A stretch of 64,000 nucleotides of DNA from Aerococcus sp. (GTDB taxonomy: Bacteria > Bacillota > Bacilli > Lactobacillales > Aerococcaceae): positions 1 through 64,000 of the forward strand of contig JAUMZE010000001.1 in NCBI GenBank assembly GCA_030528285.1. The letters are read 5' to 3'. The notes under the pieces were generated by a model, which was given only the letters and a program-made list of their open reading frames with translations, was not told the DNA's origin and did not search any database. The position numbers were made by a program, and so were the translations under genes. Shown here in pieces: positions 1 through 10,400 of this stretch (position 1 is its first letter; each line of letters opens with the position of its first letter).

Positions 1-31
1 CAGCGGTGAACATCGGGAATAATGATTATGA

Positions 32-57
32 AGCCTTTTAGAGGGCTATTTTTTTTG
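32..57 (+). terminator. Rho-independent terminator of a gene lying left of the window
   Basis: A 6-bp stem (AGCCTT with AGGGCT, one G-T pair, 4-base loop) is followed by A and eight T residues. It faces right, so it would end a plus-strand transcript that begins outside the window and converges on the minus-strand genes here. Confidence 0.6.
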
Positions 58-77
58 AGTTAATTAGGGGTAAACGC

Positions 78-111
78 AAAAAAAAGAGAGAGAACCCATT
101 CAGGCCCTCTC
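78..111 (-). terminator. Rho-independent terminator of the leftmost minus-strand transcript
   Basis: On the minus strand a 9-bp stem (GAGAGGGCC with GGTTCTCTC, two G-T pairs, 6-base loop) is followed by a T-rich run of about ten bases. It lies just after the stop codon at 123-125 and supports the idea that the SPOR-like tail there belonged to the transcribed gene. Confidence 0.7.
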
Positions 112-122
112 CCCATCAATCA

Positions 123-598
123 CTATTTCTTCACGACAAACGCATCGTTATATCCTTGTTTCTTCAGTGCTTCTTTCTGATTTTCGGCATTCTGTGGATT
201 GCTGAACGCGCCCGTCTGCACATGATACAGCCCGTGATCCTTTGCCTCTAGATCCCGATCATGCGCATAGCTTCCTGTTTGGAGCGATGGATGGTTTTGA
301 TATTGTCGTAAGGGCCATAATTCTTACTAAAGTATTGATGAGTCACAAGTGCATGCACGGAATCTGTCGCATGGTCATAATGGCAGTACGTAGAGAGTGG
401 TTCATTATCATATGTCAGCTCTGTCTGCAGTTTGATTAAACCATCCATATCACAGATTTGGAGATTCACTTGTTTACTGGCTTCATTCTTTCTAGTCACT
501 GCTAAACGGACAATGCGTTCAGGAAAACTTTCGATGTAAAAACCGGCACTACTATAAAGTCCATTCGTATATTCCACTATAGATGCCTCCTTGCTCAT
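123..598 (-). pseudogene. Frameshifted gene: unknown N-terminal region plus SPOR-like C-terminal tail
   Basis: The first frame starts with ATG at 598, overlapping the stop of the upstream peptidase gene as ATGA, and ends at 248 after about 116 codons. That N-terminal part resembles no family I can name. Around 250-290 a second frame becomes open and reads to a stop at 123-125. It encodes a stretch containing LYHVQTGAF and ending QGYNDAFVVKK, which matches the first half of SPOR domains found at the end of peptidoglycan hydrolases and endolysins. A single frameshift near 260 would join the two parts into a protein of about 160 residues. A terminator follows directly. Seen: two abutting open frames. 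Inferred: a broken gene. A sequencing error is the main alternative. Confidence 0.55.
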
Positions 599-2244
599 TG
601 GTGATGTGAGTGTATCCCCCACTGAATCAGGGTATCGAGTCGTTTCGGTGCTTGTTCTAGTAAATCAGGGATATTCACGCGCTCGGTGTAACGATGCAGA
701 TCCTTCCCCCAGGCGCCGATGTTGAGGACAGGAACATTGAGTTGTTCGATCTCTTTGAATGGGATGTCATAGGCCCCCCCAAAGAACAAGAGATTCTGTT
801 CAACGGCACTCACTTCCTTGGGGTCCGCAGTAAACATGGCGTAACTCATATCAGAAATACCCGTAAAATAATGCTTCACTGCTAATTGTTCCCCTTGAGG
901 ACGCATCACCGTCTGTTCTAATTCTTCGAGTGCGGTTGTGATCCATTCACTTCCCAGTAAATCATCATTAGATACAGCGGGATAGTAGGGTGCCATGAGT
1001 CCAATCACAATGACGGGATCCTTTTGTAGCCAGAGTGAGAGGGTGTACTCCATCAATTGGAAATTCGCTTCGTCAAATGCGACAGTCCCCTGTTTGACCT
1101 GTTCACTGAGTGTTTCTTCCATCTGCTGGATTTGAGTGGTTTCGGATGGGTCCTGTTGAATCACGGCTTGGCACAGCTCCTGATACGTTAATACGAGCGG
1201 TTTAGCCGCCAATAGAGGCATTGGTGAATTTGCTTTCTCTCGGTAGGTTTTGTAGCGTTTGGCACGATCCATTAATACCTCATGAAAGGCCATCTCTGCA
1301 GAAGATTTTAGATGCTCCATAATTGCAGTCGGTGTATGGGTCAGCTGCAGTACTGAGAGATATCCTCCTGCTAAAAGTGGCAGACTGACATCGTAATTGA
1401 CTTTCCGGTCACGCATTGATAGCCACGTGGCCCCGGGAATCGTGGTCTCGTGTTTCGTCTCCACAAACCAAGGATCAATCTCCGTCTGACGTACAACAGC
1501 TGCCAGTAGTTCCGCTGCATTGAGGCCCTGGTAGACTTCACTCACATGGCTCAGCTGCCCACGTGCGAGTACAATCGGCATCACTTTTCCGACACTGCCG
1601 TCATAAATCACTGCCTCATCATCTCGTTCGCGTTCATGCGGTTCGCTATTGATAAGGAGACGATAATGAAGGTCATATTGCTTTTGAAGGGAGGTAATGA
1701 GAGGAATCGCTCCCCGCATGCCCGCACTCATATTCTCCTCATCAGGCACCCCGAGTAGGAGCACGCTCCCCTTGAACGTGGGATCGATGGCATATTCCTC
1801 CAGCAACGCACACTGCATAGCCGCCCCACTCTTCATATCTGAGACTCCACGCCCAAATAGCCACTCATCACTCAATAAATCCGCCTTTGCGTCATCTGGC
1901 AATGGGAGGACTCCCTGTTTATAGAGATCGGCTAATTTCAGAGGATCGCGCGCCACTTTCCCATATGGACCATAATCCAACACATCGACCGTATCAGTAT
2001 GATGAATGAGAATCACCGTCTCCTTCATCTCTCCCTCCAGGAAAGCCCAGCAGACTGAGCGATCGAGCGGGTCATTGGGGATAGCATAACTCCCACAGTG
2101 ATCAGGATGATTTTGGAAATATGGCACTTCACTCCACCACTGTTCATAAAACAAACGATTATTTTGTTCAGCGGACGTTCCGGTATAGGTCTTTAACGCC
2201 ACAAAATCTAATAAAAGTTGTTTGATCCGTTGTGAACGTTCCAT
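595..2244 (-). CDS. RocB-like M20 family zinc peptidase/deacylase
   Basis: This 549-residue protein has the M20 (ArgE/DapE/carboxypeptidase G2) signature. The metal-binding HTD lies near residues 82-84 inside ILIHHTDTVD, followed by a second ligand motif GRGVSDMKSG near residue 135 and the catalytic glutamate motif PDEENMSAG near 167. Its length and the W-rich N-terminus fit the RocB subgroup named after the Bacillus arginine-degradation gene, whose exact substrate is not established. It probably acts in the cytoplasm on an amide or peptide bond, since no signal peptide is seen. An AGAGGG site lies 8 bases before the ATG. No arginine catabolic genes flank it, so a role in arginine use is not supported by context. 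Family assignment is secure; the substrate is unknown. Confidence 0.85.
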   Translation of the reverse strand: MERSQRIKQLLLDFVALKTYTGTSAEQNNRLFYEQWWSEVPYFQNHPDHCGSYAIPNDPLDRSVCWAFLEGEMKETVILIHHTDTVDVLDYGPYGKVARDPLKLADLYKQGVLPLPDDAKADLLSDEWLFGRGVSDMKSGAAMQCALLEEYAIDPTFKGSVLLLGVPDEENMSAGMRGAIPLITSLQKQYDLHYRLLINSEPHERERDDEAVIYDGSVGKVMPIVLARGQLSHVSEVYQGLNAAELLAAVVRQTEIDPWFVETKHETTIPGATWLSMRDRKVNYDVSLPLLAGGYLSVLQLTHTPTAIMEHLKSSAEMAFHEVLMDRAKRYKTYREKANSPMPLLAAKPLVLTYQELCQAVIQQDPSETTQIQQMEETLSEQVKQGTVAFDEANFQLMEYTLSLWLQKDPVIVIGLMAPYYPAVSNDDLLGSEWITTALEELEQTVMRPQGEQLAVKHYFTGISDMSYAMFTADPKEVSAVEQNLLFFGGAYDIPFKEIEQLNVPVLNIGAWGKDLHRYTERVNIPDLLEQAPKRLDTLIQWGIHSHHQ

Positions 2245-2328
2245 CGTCCTGTCCCTCTTTCTAGTTTTATTAGTTTTATTTTACTGTATCACTGATAAAA
2301 GCTCATCCCCTACTTTGCCTATTTCATA

Positions 2329-2372
2329 CAAAAAACCGATGCCCCCAAAAGATTTTTTGGGAGTCATCGGTT
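2329..2372 (-). terminator. Strong terminator downstream of the broken aldo/keto reductase
   Basis: A long stem (AACCGATG with CATCGGTT, extended by CCCAAAA with TTTTGGG) is followed on the minus strand by a run of T. It separates the reductase pseudogene from the M20 peptidase gene. Confidence 0.8.
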
Positions 2373-2393
2373 ATACAATAAATGAACGAACGG

Positions 2394-3446
2394 CTATTTC
2401 TGATTGGCTTGTTTAGAGCCATTCACTTGCGGGGTCTGGTTTGGTTTTATAGCTCCCATAATTTCATGTGGGATATACATTTCCTCCAATGTAGCCATGT
2501 CTTCCGCACTCAAGGCTAAGTCCACCGCCCCTACTGCATCATCGATATATTTGGTCTTAGTGGCGCCAATAATCGGAGACGCCACGCCCCGATTCAATAA
2601 CCAAGCCAGAGCCACTTGCGCCATGGTTGCGTCATATTTCTCGGCAACAGCTTGTACGCGCTCTACAATGGCTTGGTTCTACTGTTTAGTGTGATCATAT
2701 TTCCCCTGTGCCACAGTATCGGTTTGACTGCGCTTGGTATCGGTGGTCCATTCCGAGCGGGCGAGCCTTCCAGCAGCGAGCGGGCTGTATGGCATCAGGG
2801 ACACATTCATTTGACGGCAGATAGGAATCAGTTCGCGCTCGTCCTCACGATAGAGCAGATTATAGTGATTCTCCATCGTCTGGAACGTCGCCCAGTGGTT
2901 ATCGAGTGCTACCTGCTGCATGTTGTGGAATTGGTATCCGTACATCGCGGACGCTCCGATCGCACGCACCTTGCCAGATTGAACAACTTCATTGGGGGCG
3001 GACATGGTTTCTTCTATTGGTGTGTCGTGATCGAAACGATGGATGATATAGAGATCGAGATAATCCGTTCCCAAGCGTTTCAAACTCCCCCTTACTTCCC
3101 TCATAATGGCTTTTCGTGAGAGCTTGCCAGGATTGAAAACTTTGGAGGCAATCACAACTTGATCGTGACTGACACAATTCTTGAGGGAGGCCCCGAGATA
3201 TTCTTCGCTCGTCCCCTGGGAGTAGATATTTGCTGTATCAAAGAAATTAATCCCTAAATCCAAAGCGTGCCCGATCACCTTGTCGCTTTCGGTAGGATCC
3301 AACGTCCAATCGCGCATGGTCCCTGCCTTTCCAAAATTCATCGCCTCGAGGCAGAGCTTGGAGACTTTAATATCGATATTGCCTAAAGTGGTATATTTTA
3401 TAGTATTCGTCCCTTTCGGTAAACTCGCTGATTGTGGATGCTTCAT
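2394..3446 (-). pseudogene. Aldo/keto reductase interrupted by one in-frame TAG
   Basis: The first 255 codons encode a typical NADP-dependent aldo/keto reductase with the FFDTANIYSQG stretch carrying the catalytic Asp and Tyr, the LDLYIIHRFD strand and the ENHYNLLYREDE segment. Translation stops at TAG (2679-2681). The same frame then continues without a shift through YDATMAQVALAWLLNRG, SPIIGATKTKYIDDAV and a normal C-terminus to 2394. One base change (for example CAG or GAG to TAG) would explain it. The start may also be damaged: the family's usual M-K-Y-T start falls on ATA, with a GAAAGGG site upstream, and the nearest ATG lies further up. A truncated product without the end of the barrel is unlikely to work. 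Confidence 0.8.
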
Positions 3447-3549
3447 CGGTGCTTTTTATTTTCATTATACAGGGCTTCCTCAATCCCCCTAATACTTATC
3501 AAAACGCTTTATCATGCCTTGAAAGCATAGACTGACTCCCTGTGGATAT

Positions 3550-3595
3550 AAAAAGGACTCGTAAAAGTCACTTGAAAAGTTTCCTTTACGAGTCC
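3550..3595 (-). terminator. Terminator of the ffh transcript
   Basis: A 12-bp stem (GGACTCGTAAAG with its complement, one bulged A) is followed on the minus strand by TTTTTATA, about 40 bases after the ffh stop codon. Confidence 0.8.
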
Positions 3596-3632
3596 ACATA
3601 CACTCTCGTAGTGCATCATTCTTTTATTCGTC

Positions 3633-5090
3633 TTATTTCTTCTTCCCACGGCGTTTGCCAAGTTTTTTCATCTTGCGCATTTTGCGTTGAGCCTGGACTT
3701 GTTCGACCTTATTCATGCCTTTGCCTGCAGGAGTCTGTTGGCCGAAACCGCCCCCCATGCCCATCATGTTCTGTAAGGCACTCGTATCCCCATTGGACAT
3801 TGCGCTCATCATGGTGCGAGACTGATTGAACTGCTTAATCAGGCGGTTCACCTCCGTCACAGTAGTACTGGATCCCTTCGCAATCCGACGTCGACGTGAT
3901 TGGTTAATATCATCTGGATGTTCCCGTTCATATTTGGTCATGGACTGAATCATGGCTTTGGTTCTGGCCATGTCTTTTGGATCCAATTTGATTTGATCGA
4001 GATTCAACATTTTATTGACGCCTGGAATCATCTTCAGAATGCCTTCCAATGGGCCCATATGATTCAACTGATCCATCTGCTTGATGAAGTCGTTGAAGTC
4101 ATAAGTATTGGCGCGCATTTTTTCGGCCATGGCTTCGGCTTCTGCTGCATCGAATTCTTTCTCTGCCTTCTCAATGAGGGTCATCATGTCGCCCATTCCG
4201 AGAATACGGTTGGACATCCGATCTGGGTAGAAGGTTTCAATGTCTTCGAGTTTCTCACCGGTCCCGGAGAATTTAATCGGTTTATGGGTGATGCTGGCGA
4301 TGGATAATGCTGCCCCACCGCGCGTATCCCCATCGAGCTTGGTGACGATCACACCGGTAATGTTCAAGCGCTCATCGAATGTTTTCGCGACATTCGCTGC
4401 TTCCTGCCCGGTCATGGCGTCCACCGTCAAGAGAATTTCATCCGGATGAACGGCTGCTTTAATGTCTTCGAGTTCCTGCATCAAGCGTTCATCAATCTGC
4501 AGACGCCCGGCCGTATCGATGAAGATCAAATCACAGCCCTCTTCGGTTGCTTTTTGGATCCCACGCTTGGCGATTTCAACCGGATTTGCATCCACGCCTT
4601 CCTGATAGACAGGCAGATCCAATTCGCGCCCAATCGTCTCTAACTGATCAATCGCGGCTGGACGATAGACGTCGCCCGCAATCAAGAATGGTTTACGATG
4701 CTGTTCACTGCGCAGGTAATTGGCGAGTTTCCCTACTGTGGTCGTTTTCCCAGCCCCTTGAAGACCTGCCATCATGACGATTGTTGGGCCCGTTTTGGCA
4801 TATTGGATCCCGACTTGTTCGCCCCCGAGTAAGGCCGTTAATTCCTGGTCAACAATCTTAACAATCTGTTGAGCAGGCGTCAGAGACCCGAGGACGTCGC
4901 TATTTAACGCTTTATCTTGAACATTATGGACGAACTGGCGGACCACTTTGAAGTTAACGTCTGCTTCGAGGAGGGCGAGGCGCACCTCACGCATCATTTC
5001 GCGCAGATCGGCTTCGCTAATTTTACCGCCTTTTTTACCTAATTTTTCTACTGAACCTTGTAATCGATCGGACAAGCTTTCAAAAGCCAT
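3633..5090 (-). CDS. ffh: Signal recognition particle protein Ffh (SRP54)
   Basis: Ffh binds signal peptides of nascent membrane and secreted proteins together with SRP RNA, and delivers the ribosome to FtsY. The 485-residue product has the N-terminal four-helix bundle, the GTPase domain with G1 GLQGAGKTT (about residues 108-116), DTAGR and TKLDGDTRGG, and a methionine-rich M domain ending in a GMGGG stretch and a basic tail. The RRRRIAKGS helix in the M domain is the SRP RNA contact. It lies last in a ftsY-ylxM-ffh run with 20 bases between ylxM and ffh, the usual Firmicute arrangement. ATG preceded by an AGAGGTGAAA-type site. All key residues are present. Confidence 0.97.
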   Translation of the reverse strand: MAFESLSDRLQGSVEKLGKKGGKISEADLREMMREVRLALLEADVNFKVVRQFVHNVQDKALNSDVLGSLTPAQQIVKIVDQELTALLGGEQVGIQYAKTGPTIVMMAGLQGAGKTTTVGKLANYLRSEQHRKPFLIAGDVYRPAAIDQLETIGRELDLPVYQEGVDANPVEIAKRGIQKATEEGCDLIFIDTAGRLQIDERLMQELEDIKAAVHPDEILLTVDAMTGQEAANVAKTFDERLNITGVIVTKLDGDTRGGAALSIASITHKPIKFSGTGEKLEDIETFYPDRMSNRILGMGDMMTLIEKAEKEFDAAEAEAMAEKMRANTYDFNDFIKQMDQLNHMGPLEGILKMIPGVNKMLNLDQIKLDPKDMARTKAMIQSMTKYEREHPDDINQSRRRRIAKGSSTTVTEVNRLIKQFNQSRTMMSAMSNGDTSALQNMMGMGGGFGQQTPAGKGMNKVEQVQAQRKMRKMKKLGKRRGKKK

Positions 5091-5110
5091 ACTTTCACCT
5101 CTATAAATTT

Positions 5111-5452
5111 TTACTCGTTACTATCAAAAGAAAAGAACTTAGTCACTCGCTCATATAAAGCATGATCAGTGGGATAGTGGGTCTTCACATAGGTCAATAA
5201 ATCCTTCCCCTGATGTTGCTTTTGGTCATCGGTTTCGACTAAGCGAAGGACTGCTTCATAATGTTTTAAGATGCCTTCGCTGCGATGGATATTATCATAA
5301 ACCGCTTGGCGACTCACCCCGAAATTCTCCGCAATCTCACCGAGGGAATAGTCCTCTCGGTAATATAAATCAAGATAGGCGCGCTGTTTATCAGTGAGTA
5401 AGCCTTGATAGTAATCATACAAGCGATTCATCTGCTTTAATTTCTCGAGTGA
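5111..5452 (-). CDS. ylxM: YlxM/p13-like DNA-binding protein, SRP-associated
   Basis: This small protein has a sigma-70 region 4-like helix-turn-helix ([20 protein letters not shown]) typical of the YlxM/UPF0122 family, which is encoded next to ffh in Gram-positive bacteria and in streptococci modulates SRP GTPase activity. I prefer the GTG at 5452 as start, because AAAGGA and GGTGAG precede it and family members begin just before the MNRLYDYYQ segment. A TTG at 5494 would give 127 residues and overlap the ftsY end by 17 bases. It sits between ftsY and ffh, in the same direction. The family is sure; the start is not. Confidence 0.88.
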   Translation of the reverse strand, partial: SLEKLKQMNRLYDYYQGLLTDKQRAYLDLYYREDYSLGEIAENFGVSRQAVYDNIHRSEGILKHYEAVLRLVETDDQKQHQGKDLLTYVKTHYPTDHALYERVTKFFSFDSNE

Positions 5453-5477
5453 CACATTCTCACCACTTTTTCCTTTG

Positions 5478-6509
5478 TTACTGTTTGACCTCAATCACGT
5501 CTTTGATCATTTGATAGATAAATTTCTCGGCATCAAACGGCTGGAGGTCATCAATACCTTCACCGAGACCGATGAATTTCACGGGCAGATCCATTTCATA
5601 ACGAATAGCGAAGATCACGCCACCTTTCGCCGTTCCATCCATCTTTGTGAGGATAAGACCGGTGATATTAACGGTCTGCGCAAATTCTTTGGCCTGTTGG
5701 AGGGCATTCTGTCCCGTGGTTGCATCCAATACGAGTAATGTTTCTTGCGGGGCATCCGGAATTTCACGGCCAATGACACGGTTCATCTTCTCCAACTCCG
5801 CCATGAGATTCTTCTTGTTCTGCAGGCGCCCGGCTGTATCGATCAAGAGATAATCCACCTGGTCCGCCTGAGCTTGCTTCACAGCATCGAAGCAGACCGA
5901 AGCGGGATCGGCTTTGGTGCGTCCGGTTACGATCGGCACATTCACACGCGCCGCCCATTTCTCTAATTGTTCAACGGCTCCCGCACGGAAGGTATCGCCC
6001 GCTGCGAGAAGTACTTTATTGCCTGCTTGTTTCAGTTGGTAAGCCATCTTCCCAATCGTGGTGGTTTTTCCGGCCCCATTTACGCCGACAAACAAAATCA
6101 CGGTCGGACCATTCGGATTTTCCTTGATTTTGATATTGGGTTCACCGCCGCGATCATAGATATCAATCATTTTTTCGATGACGGTATTCTTGACGTCTTC
6201 TCCCTTGGTGACACCGCGACGTTTTACTTCATCGCGCACCGCATCAGAGAGAGCGAGCGTCATATCGAAACCGACATCACTCGTAATTAATGTTTCCTCC
6301 AAGTCATCGAAGAATTCCTCGTCAACTTCACGGAAACCTGCAAATAATTCATTGAGTCGTTCGGAAAAACTTAACCGCGTCTTCTCTACGCCCTGGTCAT
6401 ATTTTTCCAGCACGATTTTTTCTTTTTCGGCTTCTTTCGTTTCATTTTGCTTTTCCATGAGTGGATCTTCACCTGTAAAAGCTTGTTTAATACGATCAAA
6501 TAATCCCAT
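5478..6509 (-). CDS. ftsY: Signal recognition particle receptor FtsY
   Basis: FtsY is the membrane-associated GTPase that docks the SRP-ribosome complex at the Sec translocon. The 343-residue protein has a short acidic/basic N-terminal segment (rich in K and E up to about residue 40) in place of the long acidic A domain of enterobacteria, then the NG domain with G1 [19 protein letters not shown] and [10 protein letters not shown]. Its stop lies inside or just before the ylxM start and the next upstream gene (HAD phosphatase) ends 2 bases before its start, so the genes are probably cotranscribed and translationally coupled. Confidence 0.97.
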   Translation of the reverse strand: MGLFDRIKQAFTGEDPLMEKQNETKEAEKEKIVLEKYDQGVEKTRLSFSERLNELFAGFREVDEEFFDDLEETLITSDVGFDMTLALSDAVRDEVKRRGVTKGEDVKNTVIEKMIDIYDRGGEPNIKIKENPNGPTVILFVGVNGAGKTTTIGKMAYQLKQAGNKVLLAAGDTFRAGAVEQLEKWAARVNVPIVTGRTKADPASVCFDAVKQAQADQVDYLLIDTAGRLQNKKNLMAELEKMNRVIGREIPDAPQETLLVLDATTGQNALQQAKEFAQTVNITGLILTKMDGTAKGGVIFAIRYEMDLPVKFIGLGEGIDDLQPFDAEKFIYQMIKDVIEVKQ

Positions 6510-6511
6510 CG

Positions 6512-7330
6512 CTATTTTCTCTCCTTAGGGGTCACAAAATGACGAATCGCAACACTCACGCCGTCATTTTCATTGGTATCTGTTATATAGTCCGCTTGTG
6601 CCTTCATTAGTGGATTCCCGCTCGCCATCACAACCGCAAAACCAGCTTGTTTAAACATGGTTTCGTCATTCTCCTCGTCTCCAATCGCCATCACCTGACG
6701 CATCGGGATGTTGAGGGACGCTACCAAGTCTTTGAGGGCTTGGCCTTTGTTGACGGCTTTCGGCATAATTTCTAATTGGTAGGGCTGCGAACGCACGACC
6801 GCATATTCGTCATAGAGCGATTGCGGGAGGAGTGGTAGACATTCCTCGAGATGTTCCTTAGTCGTAGTCGCTACCACTTTATAGAGAGGCAGTGCATACG
6901 CTGGATAACTCTCCCATCCTGAAAAGGTGAGATACGGTGTTTTATCCGGGTAGGTGCTTTGCCAATTGTGAGGAGCACTCAATTGAAAGGCGTGGGTCAA
7001 ACTCACCGCATCCACTGGTAAATCACTTGCAAGTAAAGGCTCTGCAATCTGTTCGACGTCTGCTGGGGTGAGCGTTGTTTGTGTGACGATCTCCTCACTC
7101 ACATTGTCAACGACCGCACCGCCATTAAAAATAATACTGTGGTGGTTCGGCTGATCCAATCCTAATTGCTTGACCAGTGGCAATACCCCTGACAGTGGTC
7201 GACCAGAACAAATAACGACTTCCACGCCTTGTTGACTGGCCCACTGTACTGCTTTTTGGTTGGTCTCACTTAATGTTTTATCATCTCTCAGTAGGGTGCC
7301 ATCTAAATCGATCGCAATCAATTGGATCAT
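6512..7330 (-). CDS. Cof-type HAD phosphatase (HAD-IIB)
   Basis: The 272-residue protein begins with the HAD nucleophile motif IAIDLDGTLL (catalytic aspartates D8 and D10), has the VICSGRP motif II near residue 55 and ends with GDEENDETMF as motif III/IV. The region between motif II and III is the C2 cap typical of Cof/YbiV/YidA sugar-phosphate or cofactor phosphatases. The substrate cannot be told from sequence. It lies 2 bases upstream of ftsY, suggesting coupling within the same operon; in other lactic acid bacteria one or two such genes also sit between smc and ftsY. Confidence 0.9.
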   Translation of the reverse strand: MIQLIAIDLDGTLLRDDKTLSETNQKAVQWASQQGVEVVICSGRPLSGVLPLVKQLGLDQPNHHSIIFNGGAVVDNVSEEIVTQTTLTPADVEQIAEPLLASDLPVDAVSLTHAFQLSAPHNWQSTYPDKTPYLTFSGWESYPAYALPLYKVVATTTKEHLEECLPLLPQSLYDEYAVVRSQPYQLEIMPKAVNKGQALKDLVASLNIPMRQVMAIGDEENDETMFKQAGFAVVMASGNPLMKAQADYITDTNENDGVSVAIRHFVTPKERK

Positions 7331-7442
7331 GCTTGAACCTCATTTCTAATATTTGTTTGTCCGATGATAAGCGGGGCAAATCTATTCACAGTCTACCATA
7401 GTTGCGCCATTATCCGCCATCTGTGTCCCTGGTTTTAGCTGA

Positions 7443-10400
7443 TTAATTACCCACATTTGATGAGGTCGATTGTCCCTGGTTGTCCCAATCCATGTCTTCT
7501 AATTGAACCGAAGCCAGTTTAGAGACACCGGCCTGCTCCATCGTCACCCCATACAAGAGATTAGCATGTTCCATTGTCCCTTTGCGGTGGGTAATCACAA
7601 TGAACTGGGTCTTCTCGGCATAGTGCTCAAGATATTGTCCGTAGCGATCCACATTGGCATCATCTAATGCGGCTTCTACCTCGTCCAAAATACTGAACGG
7701 AACCGGATTCACCGCAATCATCGCAAACAACAGCGCAATCGCCGTCAAAGAGCGTTCCCCACCGGAGAGTAAACTCATCAATTGGAGTTTCTTTCCAGGT
7801 GGCTGGGCCATGATTTCAATCCCCGTATGCAATAAATCATTGGGGGCGGTGAGGGTCAGTGTCGCCTTGCCTCCGCCGAACAATTTCGGGAAAATCTCCT
7901 CGAATGCGCCCTGAATCGCAAGGAAACTGGCCTTGAATTTCGCACTGACCTCCTTGTCCAAGGTCGCAATCGTCGCTTTCAGGTTATCGATTGCATTGAG
8001 GACATCCTCACGCTGCTGATTCATGAAGTCATAGCGCTGTTTTACCTCATCATATTCCGCAATGGACTGCAGATTAACACTCCCCAGCTGATCGATCTCC
8101 TGTTTTAATGTGGTGACGCGTTTAGACGCCTCCTCCACAGAGAGCGTTAATTCACTCTGCTCTTTCGCCCGCTCATACGTCAATCCATAGTCCTCCCGCA
8201 GATGTTCGAGGTGCGTATCGATGGTCACCTCGTAGCGCGCAATCTTACCTTGTGTGGTGGTCTGATCCTGATAGTAACGTTCGAGCGTCTGATTATGAGC
8301 GTCCTGCTCCTGATTGAGTTTTTTAACTGCTTGTTGCGCAGCAGTCTGGGCTTTTTTGGCTTCGTTCTGTTCCTGTTTCAACTGTTTTTGGCGCTCGAAC
8401 TGCTGAGTGAGGGTCTGTTCTTGTTTCGCCTGCTCCTCTTTAAAGGTCACCTCATCGATCTGACTATCACTTGCCTGATCTTTGAGCGCATCAAGGGCTT
8501 CCTTTGTTTCCAAGACAGCTTCTTGTAGACGCTTTTTGGTTTGACGCTGCTGTTTCTCTTGTTCTCTAGTGACTGCAAGCGTCGTTTGGGCTTGTTGATA
8601 GGCTGCTTGGAGTTGGGTGTGTTCCTTATGATAATGCTCTTCTGAGGCATTCGCTGCTTCAATTTGGCGCTTCACTTCTTCAATTTGGCGCTGGGTCTTG
8701 GTTAATGTCTCTTCTAACTTTTGGCGTTTAGCTTTAGAAGTGGATTGATCTTCTGCGTTGATTGCCGAATCATAGGCTGCCCCAGCGATAGTTTTCTCAA
8801 GAGAAGTGAGTTGTTGGGTGAGGCGATCGACCGTCTGTTTGGCCTCCCGCTCCTGATAACGAGCTTCGGTTCCCTTTTCCTTCAATGATTCAAGGGCTTC
8901 TGTTTCAGTGGTCACGGTTTGTTTCAACGCCTGACCTTTTTTTGTTAATTGATTGATCGTCTGTTGGAGTTGTTGCTTTTGACGTTTGCAATCGGCAATT
9001 TTCTGCTGGCGTTCCAATACTCCGCCCTGCTGCTGATTGCGATTCATCCCCCCGGTGAGCGACCCGCCAGCGTGGACGAGATCTCCCTCCACAGATACAA
9101 CCCGCACCCGCCGATTCAATAGTTGATTGATGCGCCGAGCACTTTGGAGATCCTCACTCACCACCGTGGCTCCCATGAGATTCGCCATGACCGGTTGATA
9201 ATGCGGATCAAATGTCACGAGATCCACGAGAATGCCGAGGTAACCCGGCACTTGTTCAATTTTTCGCTGTTCTGGAATGGATAAGGTCCGCGGTTGCATC
9301 ACATCAAGTGGGAGAAAGGTTGCCCGTCCACCACGCTGCCGTTTCAACTGCTGGATCACCTGTTCAGCCACAGCGCCCGTTTCGGTGATGATATTCTGCA
9401 TCTGACCGCCGAGCGCTGTTTCTACTGCGAGCGTGTACTCACTCGGTACCTCCAGTAACTGGGCCACTGCCCCGTGAATGCCATCGATCTGTTGGCTAAG
9501 TTTCAGGGCATTTTTGACCCCGTAGTAGAATCCCTCATAATTAGCCTCCAGCGCACGCAAACTCTCATATTCCGCATTCACCTTGAGATAGCGGTGTTGG
9601 GTGGTGTCATATTGCTTTTGGAAATTTTGGAGGTTCTTTTCTGCTTCACTGAGCGTTTGGGCGTTCTGTTGATACTTCTGGGTGAGGGCATCTACCTGCT
9701 GGGTGGCTTTTGCTAGCGTTTCTTGGGCCTTGGTTTGTTCAGCTTCAAAAGTCGCTTGTTCCTGCTCCCACTGCTTCTGCTGGCGTTTCTGATCCAGTCG
9801 TTGCTGGTTTAAGAGTGCTTGGTCCTTCTCCATGCTCGTTAATTGATTTTTCAAGTGACTCTCATCCTGTAAATAATCAAAATAACGATTGCGCAGGGCC
9901 TCCACATCCACCGTGCGGGACATTTCGAGCTGCTTGAGGGCCTCCTGATGCTGTTGGCAGTTTTTTGTTTGCTTCGCCAATTCTTCTGCTATCTGCTGGG
10001 CGGAGTGCTGGGCAGCTTCATAATCAGCCAGTTGCGTCTGATATGTTTCTGTCAGTTCACGGAGCCGCTCAATGCGTTCAGACTGATCCTTTTGTTGGAA
10101 CAGAAAGCGCTGTTTATCTAGTTCCAAAGCAGACTGTCCCTGTTCAATCTGCTGAACGAGGGTGACCAATTCATTATGCAACTGCTCGCGCTCATTCTCT
10201 GCTGTTGTTGCGATGTCCTGTTGCTCCTGCATTTGTTCATGTGTTAGAGATAAAGCTGCCTTTTCTTGACGAATGCCAGCTTCCAAGTGGGTCAATTCTT
10301 GTTTACTCAGTTCCCAAGCTTTCGATTGGGCTTCAATCTCCACACTGATCAGAGCAATCTCAATCTCACTGAGTGCTTGTTTCTTCTCTTGGTAGGAAAG

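Noticed and set aside
2394-3446. Readthrough or recoding of the TAG in the aldo/keto reductase
   Set aside because: TAG readthrough would need pyrrolysine or a suppressor; the stop has no supporting context and other genes in the window use TAG as a normal stop (for example ftsY-side and MuF genes).
3900-4307. A 135-codon plus-strand frame opposite ffh
   Set aside because: It is the complement of well-conserved ffh coding sequence and has no ribosome site; shadow frame.
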